This document shows positions 36,418-48,324 of a DNA stretch of 64,000 nt, piece by piece. Every line of letters starts with the position of its first letter. Position 1 is the first letter of the stretch. The notes under the pieces were generated by a model. It had not been told where the DNA came from. It did no database searches and saw only the letters and a list, made by a program, of their open reading frames with translations. The stretch is from NCBI RefSeq assembly GCF_029227915.1, contig NC_079877.1, forward strand, positions 4,714,001-4,778,000. The letters are read 5' to 3'. Both the position numbers and the translations under genes were made by a program. Source of the DNA: Hydractinia symbiolongicarpus. Its lineage: Eukaryota; Cnidaria; Hydrozoa; Anthoathecata; Hydractiniidae.

Positions 36418-38696
36418 TGGACTCGGCCCGTATGGTCAAAAGTATACAAAGAAAGTACCCAGGGAGTAAACTCATTTCCCAAACGATTTTTTAAATTATT
36501 TTTTCACCACTAAAACGCATGAGACTTGTAGTTTTTAAAAATGTTTTCAATTTTGATAAGACGCTTAATGAAAGAGGTTTAATCGCCGGCAAACGAAATC
36601 CCGCGTTTTCCCGTAAATCCGGGGCTTGGCCCGTATAGTCGAATGTATACAAAGAAAGTACCCTGTGAGTAAACTCATTTCCAGAACGATTTTTTAAATT
36701 ATTTTTTCACCACTAAAACGCATAAGACTTGTAGTTTTTAAAAATGTTTTTATTTTTGATGAGACGCTGAATAAAAGAAGTTTAATCGCCGGCAAACGAA
36801 AACCTGCGATTTCCCGTAAATCCTGGACTCGGCCAGTATGGTCAAAAGTATACAAAGAAAGTACCCAGGGAATAAACTCATTTCCCAAACGATTTTTTAA
36901 ATTACTTTTTCACCACTAAAACGCATGAGACTTGTAGTTTTTAAAAATGTTTTCATTTTTGATGAGACGCTGAATAAAAGAAGTTTAATCGCCGGCAAAC
37001 GAAAACCTGCGATTTCCCGTAAATCCCGGACTCGGCCCGTATAGTCAAAAGTATACAAAGAAAAAACCCAGGGAGTAAACTCATTTCCAGAACGATTTTT
37101 TAAATTATTTTTTCACCACTAAAACGCATAAGACTTGTAGTTTTTAAAAATGTTTTCATGTTTGATGAGACGCTGAATAAAAGAAGTTTAATCGCCGGCA
37201 AACGAAAACCCGCGATTTCCCGTAAATCCCGGCTTGGTCCGTATAGTCAAAAGTATACAAAGAAAGTACCCAGGGAGTAAACTCATTTCCCGAACGATTT
37301 TTTAAATTACTTTTTCACCACTAAAACGCATGAGACTTGTAGTTTTCAAAAATGTTTTCATTTTTGATGAGACGCTGAATAAAAGAAGTTTAATCGCCGG
37401 CAAACGAAAACCTGCGATTTCCCGTAAATCCTGGACTCGGCCCGTATGGTCAAAAGTATACAAAGAAAGTACCCAGGGAGTAAACTCATTTCCCAAACGA
37501 TTTTTTAAATTATTTTTTCACCACTAAAACGCATGAGACTTGTAGTTTTTAAAAATGATTTCATTTTTGATGAGACGCTGAATAAAAGAAGTTTAATCGC
37601 CGGCAAACGAAAACCCGCGATTTCCCGTAAATGCCGGGCTTGGCCCGTATAGTCAAAAGTATACAAAGAAAGTACCCAGGGAGTAAACTCATTTTCCGAA
37701 CGATTTTTTAAATTACTTTTTCACCACTAAAACGCATGAGACTTGTAGTTTTTAAAAATGTTTTCATTTTTGATGAGACGCTGAATAAAAGAAGTTTAAT
37801 CGCCGGCAAACGAAAACCTGCGATTTCCCGTAAATCCTGGACTCGGCCCGTATAGTCAAAAGTATACAAAGAAAGTACCCAGGGAGTAAACTCATTTCCC
37901 AAACGATTTTTTAATTTATTATTTCACCACTAAAACGCATGAGACTTGTAGTTTTCAAGAATGTTTTCATTTTTGATGAGACGCTGATTAAAAGCAGTTT
38001 AATCGCCGGCAAACGAAAACCCGCGATTTCCCGTAAATCCCGGTCTTGTCACGTATAGTCGAATGTATACAAAGAAAGTACCCTGTGAGTAAACTCATTT
38101 CCAGAACGATTTTTTAAATTATTTTTTCACCACTAAAACGCATAAGACTTGTAGTTTTTAAATATGTTTTCATTTTTGATGAGACGCTGAATAAAAGAAG
38201 TTTAATCGCCGGCAAACGAAAACCCGCGATTTCCCGTAAATCCCGGCTTGGCCCGTATAGGCAAAAGTATACAAAGAAAGTACCCAGGGAGTAAACTCAT
38301 TTCCCGAACGATTTTTTAAATTATTTTTTCACCACTAAAACGCATGAGAAATGTAGTTTTCAAAAATGTTTTCATTTTTGATGAGACGCTGAATAAAAGA
38401 AGTTTAATCGCCGGCAAACGAAAACCTGCGATTTCCCGTAAATCCTGGACTCGGCCCGTATTGTCAAAAGTATACAAAGAAAGTACCCAGGGAGTAAACT
38501 CATTTCCAGAACGATTTTTTAAATTATTTTTTCACCACTAAAACGCATAAGACTTGTAGTTTTTAAAAATGTTTTCATTTTTGATGAGACGCTGAATAAA
38601 AGAAGTTTAATCGCCGGCAAACGAAAACCCGCGATTTCCCGTAAATCCCGGGCTTGGCCCGTATAGTCAAAAGTATACAAAGAAAGTACCCAGGGA

Positions 38697-39022
38697 GTAA
38701 ACTCATTTCCCGAAAGATTTTTTATATTATTTTTTTACCACTAAACGCATGAGACTTGTAGTTTTCAAAAATATTTTCATATTTGATGGGACGCTGAAAA
38801 GAAGAAGTTTCATCGCCGGCAAACGAAAATCGAAAAAACGATTTTTTAAATTATTTTTTCACCACTAAAACGCATAAGACTTGTAGTTTTTAAATATGTT
38901 TTCATTTTTGATGAGACGCTGAATAAAAGAAGTTTAATCGCCGGCAAACGAAAACCCGCGATTTCCCGTAAATCCCGGCTTGGCCCGTATAGTCAAAAGT
39001 ATACAAAGAAAGTACCCAGGGA
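38697..39022 (+). repeat. Fused monomer pair with ~80-bp deletion
   Basis: Two monomers occupy 326 bp instead of about 405. CGGCAAACGAAAATC runs directly into GAAAAAACGATTTTTTAAA, so the end of one monomer and the start of the next are lost. The intact relative is at about 40240-40640. The junction forms a perfect 7-bp-arm inverted repeat (38826-38845). The deletion also explains the 732-bp offset between the otherwise matching monomers at about 38140-38480 and 38870-39210. Confidence 0.85.
38826..38845. other. Inverted repeat at a deletion junction
   Basis: AAAATCG (38826-38832), a loop of six A, then CGATTTT (38839-38845). The dyad exists only because two monomer parts were joined here; I did not see it in intact monomers. 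Confidence 0.8.
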
Positions 39023-40939
39023 GTAAACTCATTTCCCGAACGATTTTTTAAATTATTTTTTCACCACTAAAACGCATGAGACATGTAGTTTTCAAAAATG
39101 TTTTCATTTTTGATGAGACGCTGAATAAAAGAAGTTTAATCGCCGGCAAACGAAAACCTGCGATTTCCCGTAAATCCTGGACTCGGCCCGTATTGTCAAA
39201 AGTATACAAAGAAAGTACCCAGGGAGTAAACTCATTTCCCAAACGATTTTTTAAATTATTATTTCACCACTAAAACGCGAGAGACTTGTAGTTTTCAAGA
39301 ATGTTTTCATTTTTGATGAGACGCTGAATAAAAGCAGTTTAATCGCCGGCAAAGGAAAACCCGCGATTTCCCGTAAATCCCGGGCTTGGCACGTATAGTC
39401 GAATGTATACAAAGAAAGTACCCTGTGAGTAAACTCATTTCCAGAACAATTTTTTAAATTATTTTTCACCACTAAAACGCATGAGACATGTAGTTTTCAA
39501 AAATGTTATCATTTTTGATGAGACGCTGAATAAAAGAAGTTTAATCGCCGGCAAACGAAAACCTGCGATTTCCCTAAATACCGGACTCAACCCGTATAGT
39601 CAAAAGTATACAAAGAAAGTACCCAGGGAGTAAACTCATTTCCCGAACGATTTTTTATGTTATTTTTTTACCACTAAACGCATGAGACTTGTAGTTTTCA
39701 AAAATAATTTCATATTTGATGGGACGCTGAAAAGAAGAAGTTTAATCGCCGGCAAACGAAAACCCGCGATTTCCCGTAAATCCCGGGCTTGGTACGTATA
39801 GTCGAATGGATACAAGGAAAGTACCCTGTGAGTAAACTCATTTCCAGAACGATTTTTTAAATTATTTTTTCACCACTAAAACGCATAAGACTTGTAGTTT
39901 TTAAATATGTTTTCATTTTTGATGAGACGCTGAATAAAAGAAGTTTAATCGCCGGCAAACGAAAACCTGCGATTTCCCGTAAATCCCGGACTCGGCCCGT
40001 ATAGTCAAAAGTATACAAAGAAAGTACCCAGGGAGTAAACTCATTTCCAGAACGATTTTTTAAATTATTTTTTCACCACTAAAACGCATAAGACTTGTAG
40101 TTTTTAAAAATGTTTTCATTTTTGATGAGACGCTGAATAAAAGAAGTTTAATCGGCGGCAAACGAAAACCCGCGATTTCCCGTAAATCCCGGGCTTGGCC
40201 CGTATAGTCAAAAGTATACAAAGAAAGTACCCAGGGAGTAAACTCATTTCCCGAAAGATTTTTTATATTATTTTTTTACCACTAAACGCATGAGACTTGT
40301 AGTTTTCAAAAATATTTTCATATTTGATGGGACGCTGAAAAGAAGAAGTTTAATCGCCGGCAAACGAAAATCCGCGATTTCCCGGAAATCCCGGACTCGG
40401 CCCGTATAGTCAAAAGTATACAAAGAAAGTACCCAGAAAGTAAACTCATTTCCCGAACGATTTTTTAAATTATTTTTTCACCACTAAAACGCATGAGACT
40501 TGTAGTTTTCAAAAATGTTTTCAATTTTGATAAGACGCTTAATGAAAGAGGTTTAATCTCCGGCAAACGAAATCCCGCGTTTTCCCGTAAATCCGGGGCT
40601 TGGCCCGTATAGTCGAATGTATACAAAGAAAGTACCCTGTGAGTAAACTCATTTCCAGAACGATTTTTTAAATTATTTTTTCACCACTAAAACGCATAAA
40701 ACTTGTAGTTTTTAAAAATGTTTTCATTTTTGATGAGACGCTGAATAAAAGAAGTTTAATCGCCGGCAAACAAAAACCCGCGATTTCCCGTAAATCCCGG
40801 CTTGGTCCGTATAGTCAAAAGTATACAAAGAAAGTACCCAGGGAGTAAACTCATTTCCCGAACGATTTTTTAAATTATTTTTTCACCACTAAAACGCATG
40901 AGACTTGTAGTTTTCAAGAATGTTTTCATTTTTGATGAG

Positions 40940-43330
40940 ACGCTGAATAAAAGAAGTTTAATCGCCGGCAAACGAAAACCTGCGATTTCCCGTAAATCCT
41001 GGACTCGGCCCGTATAGTCAAAAGTATACAAAGAAAGTACCCAGGGAGTAAACACATTTCCCAAACGATTTTTTAAATTATTATTTCACCACTAAAACGC
41101 ATGAGACTTGTAGTTTTCAAGAATGTTTTCATTTTTGATGAGACGCTGAATAAAAGCAGGTTAATCGCCGGCAAACGAAAACCTGCGATTTCCCGTAAAT
41201 CCCGGACTCGGCCCGTATAGTCAAAAGTATACAAAGAAAGTACCCAGGGAGTAAACTCATTTCCAGAACGATTTTTTAAATTATTTTTTCACCACTAAAA
41301 CGCATAAGACTTGTAGTTTTTAAAAATGTTTTCATTTTTGATGAGACGCTGAATAAAAGAAGTTTAATCGCCGGCAAACGAAAACCCGCGATTTCCCGTA
41401 AATCCCGGGCTTGGCCCGTATAGTCAAAAGTATACAAAGAAAGTACCTAGGGAGTAAACTCATTTCCCGAACGATTTTTTAAATTACTTTTTCACCACTA
41501 AAACGCATGAGACTTGTAGTTTTTAAAAATGTTTTCATTTTTGATGAGACGCTGAATAAAAGAAGTTTAATCGCCGGCAAACGAAAACCTGCGATTTCCC
41601 GTAAATCCTGGACTCGGCCCGTATAGTCAAAAGTATACAAAGAAAGTATCCAGGGAGTAAACTCTTTTCCCCAACGATTTTTTAAATTATTATTTCACCA
41701 CTAAAGCCCATGAGACTTGTAGTTTTTAAAAATGTTTTCATTTTTGATGGGACGCTGAATAAAAGAAGTTTAATCGCCGGCAAACGAAAACCTGCGACTT
41801 CCCGTAAATCCTGGAGTCGGCCTGTATAGTCAAAAGTATACAAAGAAAGTACCCAGGGTGTAAACTCATTTCCCGAACGATTTTTTAAACTATTTTTTCA
41901 CCACTAAAACGCATGAGACTTGTAGTTTTCAAAAATGTTTTCATTTTTGATGAGACGCTGAATAAAAGAAGTTTAATCGCCGGCAAACGAACACCTGCGA
42001 ATTCCGTAAATCCCGTACTCGGCCGGTATAGTCAAAAGTATACAAAGAAAGTACCCAGGGAGTAAACTCATTTCCCAAACGATTTTTTAAATTATTATTT
42101 CACCACTAAAGCCCATGAGACTTGTAGTTTTTAAAAATGTTTTCATTTTTGATGAGACGCTGAATAAAAGAAGTTTAATCGTCGGCAAACGAAAACCCGC
42201 AATTTCCCGTAAATCCCGGTCTCGGCCCGTATAGTCAAAAGTATACAAAGAAAGTACCCAGGGAGTAAACTCATTTCCCGAACGATTTTTTAAATTACTT
42301 TTTCACCACTAAAACGCATGAGACTTGTAGTTTTTAAAAATGTTTTCATTTTTGATGAGACGCTGAATAAAAGAAGTTTAATCGCCGGCAAACGAAAACC
42401 TGCGATTTCCCGTAAATCCTGGACTCGGCCCGTATAGTCAAAAGTATACAAAGAAAGTATCCAGGGAGTAAATTCTTTTCCCAAACGATTTTTTAAATTA
42501 TTATTTCACCACTAAAGCCCATGAGACTTGTAGTTTTTAAAAATGTTTTCATTTTTGATGGGACGCTGAATAAAAGAAGTTTAATCGCCGCCAAACGAAA
42601 ACCTGCGACTTCCCGTAAATCCCGGACTCGGCTCTTAAAGTCAAAAGTTTACAAAGAAAGTACCCAGGGTGTAAACTCATTTCCCGAACGATTTTTTAAA
42701 CTATTTTTTCACCACTAAAACGCATGAGACTTGTAGTTTTCAAAAATGTTTTCATTTTTGATGAGACGCTGAATAAAAGAAGTTTAATCGCCGGCAAACG
42801 AAAACCTGCGATTTCCGTAAATGCCGGGCTTGGCCCGTATAGTCAAAAGTATACAAAGAAAGTACCCAGGGAGTAAACTCATTTCCCGAACGATTTTTTA
42901 AATTACTTTTTCACCACTAAAACGCATGAGACTTGTAGTTTTTAAAAATGTTTTCATTTTTGATTAGACGCTGAATAAAAGAAGTTTAATCGCCGCAAAC
43001 GAAAACTTGCGATTTCCCGTAAATCCTGGACTCGGCCCGTATAGTCAAAAGTATACAAAGAAAGTATCCAGGGAGTAAACTCTTTTCCCAAACGATTTTT
43101 TAAATTATTATTTCACCACTAAAGCCCATGAGATTTGTAGTTTTTAAAAATGTTTTCATTTTTGATGGGACGCTGAATAAAAGTTTAATCGCCGGCAAAC
43201 GAAAACCTGCGACTTTCCGTAAATCCCGGCCTCGGCCTGCATAGTCAAAAGTATACAAAGAAAGTACCCAGGGTGTAAACTCATTTCCCGAACGATTTTT
43301 TAAACTATTTTTTCACCACTAAAACGCATG
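40940..43330 (+). repeat. 2430-bp-period tandem duplication, copy 1
   Basis: Twelve monomers match the next copy at offset 2430. About a dozen differences are visible, for example GGCTCTTAAAGTC against GGCCCTTAAAGTC, GAATTCCGTAAATC against GATTTCCGTAAATC, and a 3-bp loss (GAATAAAAGTTTAATC near 43176) that shifts the offset to 2433. It is therefore older than the region V duplications. Confidence 0.85.
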
Positions 43331-43369
43331 AGACTTGTAGTTTTTAAAAATGTTTTCATTTTTGATGGG

Positions 43370-45758
43370 ACGCTGAATAAAAGAAGTTTAATCGCCGGCA
43401 AACGAAAACCTGCGATTTCCCGTAAATCCTGGACTCGGCCCGTATAGTCAAAAGTATACAAAGAAAGTACCCAGGGAGTAAACTCATTTCCCAAACGATT
43501 TTTTAAATTATTATTTCACCACTAAAACGCATGAGACTTGTAGTTTTCAAGAATGTTTTCATTTTTGATGAGACGCTGAATAAAAGCAGGTTAATCGCCG
43601 GCAAACGAAAACCTGCGATTTCCCGTAAATCCCGGACTCGGCCCGTATAGTCAAAAGTATACAAAGAAAGTACCCAGGGAGTAAACTCATTTCCAGAACG
43701 ATTTTTTAAATTATTTTTTCACCACTAAAACGCATAAGACTTGTAGTTTTTAAAAATGTTTTCATTTTTGATGAGACGCTGAATAAAAGAAGTTTAATCT
43801 CCGGCAAACGAAAACCCGCGATTTCCCGTAAATCCCGGGCTTGGCCCGTATAGTCAAAAGTATACAAAGAAAGTACCTAGGGAGTAAACTAATTTCCCGA
43901 ACGATTTTTTAAATTACTTTTTCACCACTAAAACGCATGAGACTTGTAGTTTTTAAAAATGTTTTCATTTTTGATGAGACGCTGAATAAAAGAAGTTTAA
44001 TCGCCGGCAAACGAAAACCTGCGATTTCCCGTAAATCCTGGACTCGGCCCGTATAGTCAAAAGTATACGAAGAAAGTATCCAGGGAGTAAACTCTTTTCC
44101 CAAACGATTTTTTAAATTATTATTTCACCACTAAAGCCCATGAGACTTGTAGTTTTTAAAAATGTTTTCATTTTTGATGGGACGCTGAATAAAAGAAGTT
44201 TAATCGCCGGCAAACGAAAACCTGCGACTTCCCGTAAATCCTGGAGTCGGCCTGTATAGTCAAAAGTATACAAAGAAAGTACCCAGGGTGTAAACTCATT
44301 TCCCGAACGATTTTTTAAACTATTTTTTCACCACTAAAACGCATGAGACTTGTAGTTTTCAAAAATGTTTTCATTTTTGATGAGACGCTGAATAAAAGAA
44401 GTTTAATCGCCGGCAAACGAACACCTGCGATTTCCGTAAATCCCGTACTCGGCCGGTATAGTCAAAAGTATACAAAGAAAGTACCCAGGGAGTAAACTCT
44501 TTTCCCAAACGATTTTTTAAATTATTATTTCACCACTAAAGCCCATGAGACTTGTAGTTTTTAAAAATGTTTTCATTTTTGATGAGACGCTGAATAAAAG
44601 AAGTTTAATCGTCGGCAAACGAAAACCCGCAATTTCCCGTAAATCCCGGTCTCGGCCCGTATAGTCAAAAGTATACAAAGAAAGTACCCAGGGAGTAAAC
44701 TCATTTCCCGAACGATTTTTTAAATTACTTTTTCACCACTAAAACGCATGAGACTTGTAGTTTTTAAAAATGTTTTCATTTTTGATGAGACGCTGAATAA
44801 AAGAAGTTTAATCGCCGGCAAACGAAAACCTGCGATTTCCCGTTAATCCTGGACTTGGCCCGTATAGTCAAAAGTATACAAAGAAAGTATCCAGGGAGTA
44901 AAGTCTTTTCCCAAACGATTTTTTAAATTATTATTTCACCACTAAAGCCCATGAGACTTGTAGTTTTTAAAAATATTTTCATTTTTGATGGGACGCTGAA
45001 TAAAAGAAGTTTAATCGCCGGCAAACGAAAACCTGCGACTTCCCGTAAATCCCGGACTCGGCCCTTAAAGTCAAAAGTATACAAAGAAAGTACCCAGGGT
45101 GTAAACTCATTTCCCGAACGATTTTTTAAACTATTTTTTCACCACTAAAACGCATGAGACTTGTAGTTTTCAAAAATGTTTTCATTTTTGATGAGACGCT
45201 GAATAAAAGAAGTTTAATCGCCGGCAAACGAAAACCTGCGATTTCCGTAAATCCCGGGCTTGGCCCGTATAGTCAAAAGTATACAAAGAAAGTACCCAGG
45301 GAGTAAACTCATTTCCCGAACGATTTTTTAAATTACTTTTTCACCACTAAAACGCATGAGACTTGTAGTTTTTAAAAATGTTTTCATTTTTGATGAGACG
45401 CTGAATAAAAGAAGTTTAATCGCCGCAAACGAAAACCTGCGATTTCCCGTAAATCCTGGACTCGGCCCGTATAGTCAAAAGTATACAAAGAAAGTATCCA
45501 GGGAGTAAACTCTTTTCCCAAACGATTTTTTAAATTATTATTTCACCACTAAAGCCCATGAGATTTGTAGTTTTTAAAAATGTTTTCATTTTTGATGGGA
45601 CGCTGAATAAAAGAAGTTTAATCGCCGGCAAACGAAAACCTGCGACTTTTCGTAAATCCCGGCCTCGGCCTGCATAGTCAAAAGTATACAAAGAAAGTAC
45701 CCAGGGTGTAAACTCATTTCCCGAACGATTTTTTAAACTATTTTTTCACCACTAAAAC
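43370..45758 (+). repeat. 2430-bp-period tandem duplication, copy 2
   Basis: Second copy of about 40940-43330. Private changes include ACTAATTTCCCG near 43888, GTATACGAAGAAAG near 44066 and CCCGTTAATCC near 44839. The following 45760-46072 resembles 44330-44700, so the four-monomer cycle runs on past the duplication. Confidence 0.85.
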
Positions 45759-46072
45759 GCATGAGACTTGTAGTTTTCAAAAATGTTTTCATTTTTGATG
45801 AGACGCTGAATAAAAGAAGTTTAATCGCCGGCAAACGAAAACCTGCGATTTCTGTTAATCCCGTACTCGGCCCGTATAGTCAAAAGTATACAAAGAAAGT
45901 ACCCAGGGAGTAAACTCATTTTCCAAACGATTTTTTAAATTATTATTTCACCACTAAAGCCCATGAGACTTGTAGTTTTTAAAAATGTTTTCATTTTTGA
46001 TGAGACGCTGAATAAAAGAAGTTTAATCGTCGGCAAACGAAAACCCGCAATTTCCCGTAAATCCCGGTCTCG

Positions 46073-48324
46073 GCCCGTATAGTCAAAAGTATACAAAGAA
46101 AGTACCCAGGGAGTAAACTCATTTCCCGAACGATTTTTTAAATTGCTTTTTCACCACTAAAACGCATGAGACTTGTAGTTTTTAAAAATGTTTTCATTTT
46201 TGATGAGACGCTGAATAAAAGAAGTTTAATCGCCGGCAAACGAAAACCTGCGATTTCTTGTAAATCCTGGACTCGGCCCGTATAGTCAAAAGTATACAAA
46301 GAAAGTATCCAGGGAGTAAACTCTTTTCCCAAACGATTTTTTAAATTATTATTTCACCACTAAAGCCCATGAGACTTGTAGTTTTTAAAAATGTTTTCAT
46401 TTTTGATGAGACGCTGAATAAAAGAAGTTTAATCGCCTGCAAACAAAAACCTGCGATTTCCCGTAAATCCCGGACTCGGCCCGTATAGTCAAAAGTATAC
46501 AAAGAAAGTACCCAGGGAGTAAACTCATTTCCCAAACGATTTTTTAAATTATTATTTCACCACTAAAGCCCATGAGACTTGTAGTTTTTAAAAATGTTTT
46601 CATTTTTGATGAGACGCTAAATAAAAGAAGTGTAATCGCCGGCAAACGAAAACCCGCGATTTCCCGTAAATCCCGGGCTTGGCCCGCATAGTCAAAAGTA
46701 TACAAAGAAAGTACCCAGGGAGTAAACTCATTTCCCGAACGATTTTTTATATTATTTTTTTACCACTAAACGCATGAGACTTGCAGTTTTCAAAAACATT
46801 TTCATATTTGACGGGACGCTGAATAAAAGAAATTTAATCGGCGGCAAACGAAAATCCGCGATTTCCCGTAAATCCCGGACTCGGCCCGTATAGTGAAAAG
46901 TATACAAAGAAAGTACCCAGGGAGTAAACTCATTTCCCGAACGATTTTTTAAATAATTTTTTCACCAATAAAACGCATGAGACTTGTAGTTTTCAAAAAT
47001 GTTTTCATTTTTGATGAGACGCTTGATGAAAGAGGTTTAATCGCCGGCAAACGAAATCCCGCGCTTTCCCGTAAATCCGGGGCTTGGCCCGTATAGTCGA
47101 ATGTATACAGAGAAAGTACCCAGGGAGTAAACTCATTTCCCGAACGATTTTTTAAATTTTTTTTTCACCACTAAAACGCATGAGACTTGTAGTTTTCAAA
47201 AATGTTTTCATTTTTGATGAGACGCTTAATGAAACAGGTTTAATCGCCGGCAAACGAAAACCCGCGATTTCCCGTAAATCCCGGCTTGGGCCGTATAGTC
47301 AAAAGTATACAAAGAAAGTACCCAGGGAGTAAACTCATTTCCCGAACGATTTTTTAAATTACTTTTTCACCACTAAAACGCATGAGACTTGAAGTTTTCA
47401 AAAATGTTTTCATTTTTGATGAGACGCTGAATAAAAGCAGTTTAATCGCCGGCAAACGAAAACCTGCGATTTCCCGTAAATCCCAGACTCGGCCCGTATA
47501 GTCGAATGTATACAAAGAAAGTACCCAGGGAGTAAACTCATTTCCCGAACGATTTTTTAAATTATTTTTTCACCACTAAAACGCATGAGACTTGTAGTTT
47601 TCAAAAATGTTTTCATTTTTGATGAGACGCTGAATAAAAGAAGCTTAATCGCCGGCAAACGAAAACCCGCGATTTCCCGTAAATCCCGGGCTTGGCCCGT
47701 ATAGTCGAATGTATACAAAGAAAGTACCCTGTGAGTAAACTCATTTCAAGAACAATTTTTTAAATTATTTTTCCACCACTAAAACGCATGAGACTTGTAG
47801 TTTTTAAAAATGTTTTCATTTTTGATGAGACGCTGAATAAAAGAAGTTTAATCGCCGGCAAACGAAAACCCGCGATTTCCCGTAAATCCCGGCATGACCC
47901 GTATAGTCAAAAGTATACAAAGAAAGTACCCTGGGAGTAAACTCATTTCCGGAACGGCTTTTTAAATTATTTTTTCACCACTAAAACGCATGAGATTTGT
48001 AGTTTTCAAAAATGTTTTCATTTTTGATGAGACGCTGAATAAAAGAAGTTTAATCGCTGGTAAACGAAAACCCGCGATTTCCCGTAAATCCCGGGCTTGG
48101 CCCGTATAGTCAAAAGTATACAAAGAAAGTACCCAGGGAGTAAACTCATTTCCCGAACGATTTTTTAAATTACTTTTTCACCACTAAAACGCATGAGACT
48201 TGTAGTTTTTAAAAATGTTTTCATTTTTGATGAGACGCTGAATAGAAGAAGTTTAATCGCCGGCAAACGAAAACCTGCGATTTCCCGTAAATCCCGGACT
48301 CGGCCCGTATAGTCAAAAGTATAC
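46073..48324 (+). repeat. 2230-bp tandem duplication, copy 1
   Basis: It matches 48303-50554 at offset 2230. The one difference I noticed is 46783 G against 49013 T (TTGCAG against TTTCAG). The left limit is GGTCTCGGCCCG here against GGACTCGGCCCG there. The right limit is TAGTCAAAAG against TAGTCGAATG. Confidence 0.88.

Larger units (their letters stand above)
23095..40939 (+). repeat. Array region III: duplicated 5.2-kb block with region-II-like island
   Basis: It is distinguished by monomers with TTTTTTATATTATTTTTTTA, CACTAAACGC and CATATTTGATG (one A fewer in ACTAAACGC), and by CCCAGAAAGTAAAC ends, CAATTTTGATAAGACGC and CCTAATAAAAG variants. Layout: block copy 1 (23095-28295), region-II-like island (28280-30832), short linker, block copy 2 (31217-36417), then related but unduplicated monomers to about 40.9 kb. 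Confidence 0.85.
40940..46072 (+). repeat. Array region IV: AAAGCCCATGAG family, 2430-bp tandem duplication
   Basis: Its monomers carry ACTAAAGCCCATGAG in place of ACTAAAACGCATGAG, CTCTTTTCCCAAACG starts, TGATGGGACGC, GCGACTTCCCG, GGGTGTAAACTC and TTTAAACTATTTTTTC. These classes follow one another in a roughly four-monomer cycle (about 811 bp from 41471 to 42282). About 40940-43330 recurs at 43370-45758. Confidence 0.85.
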
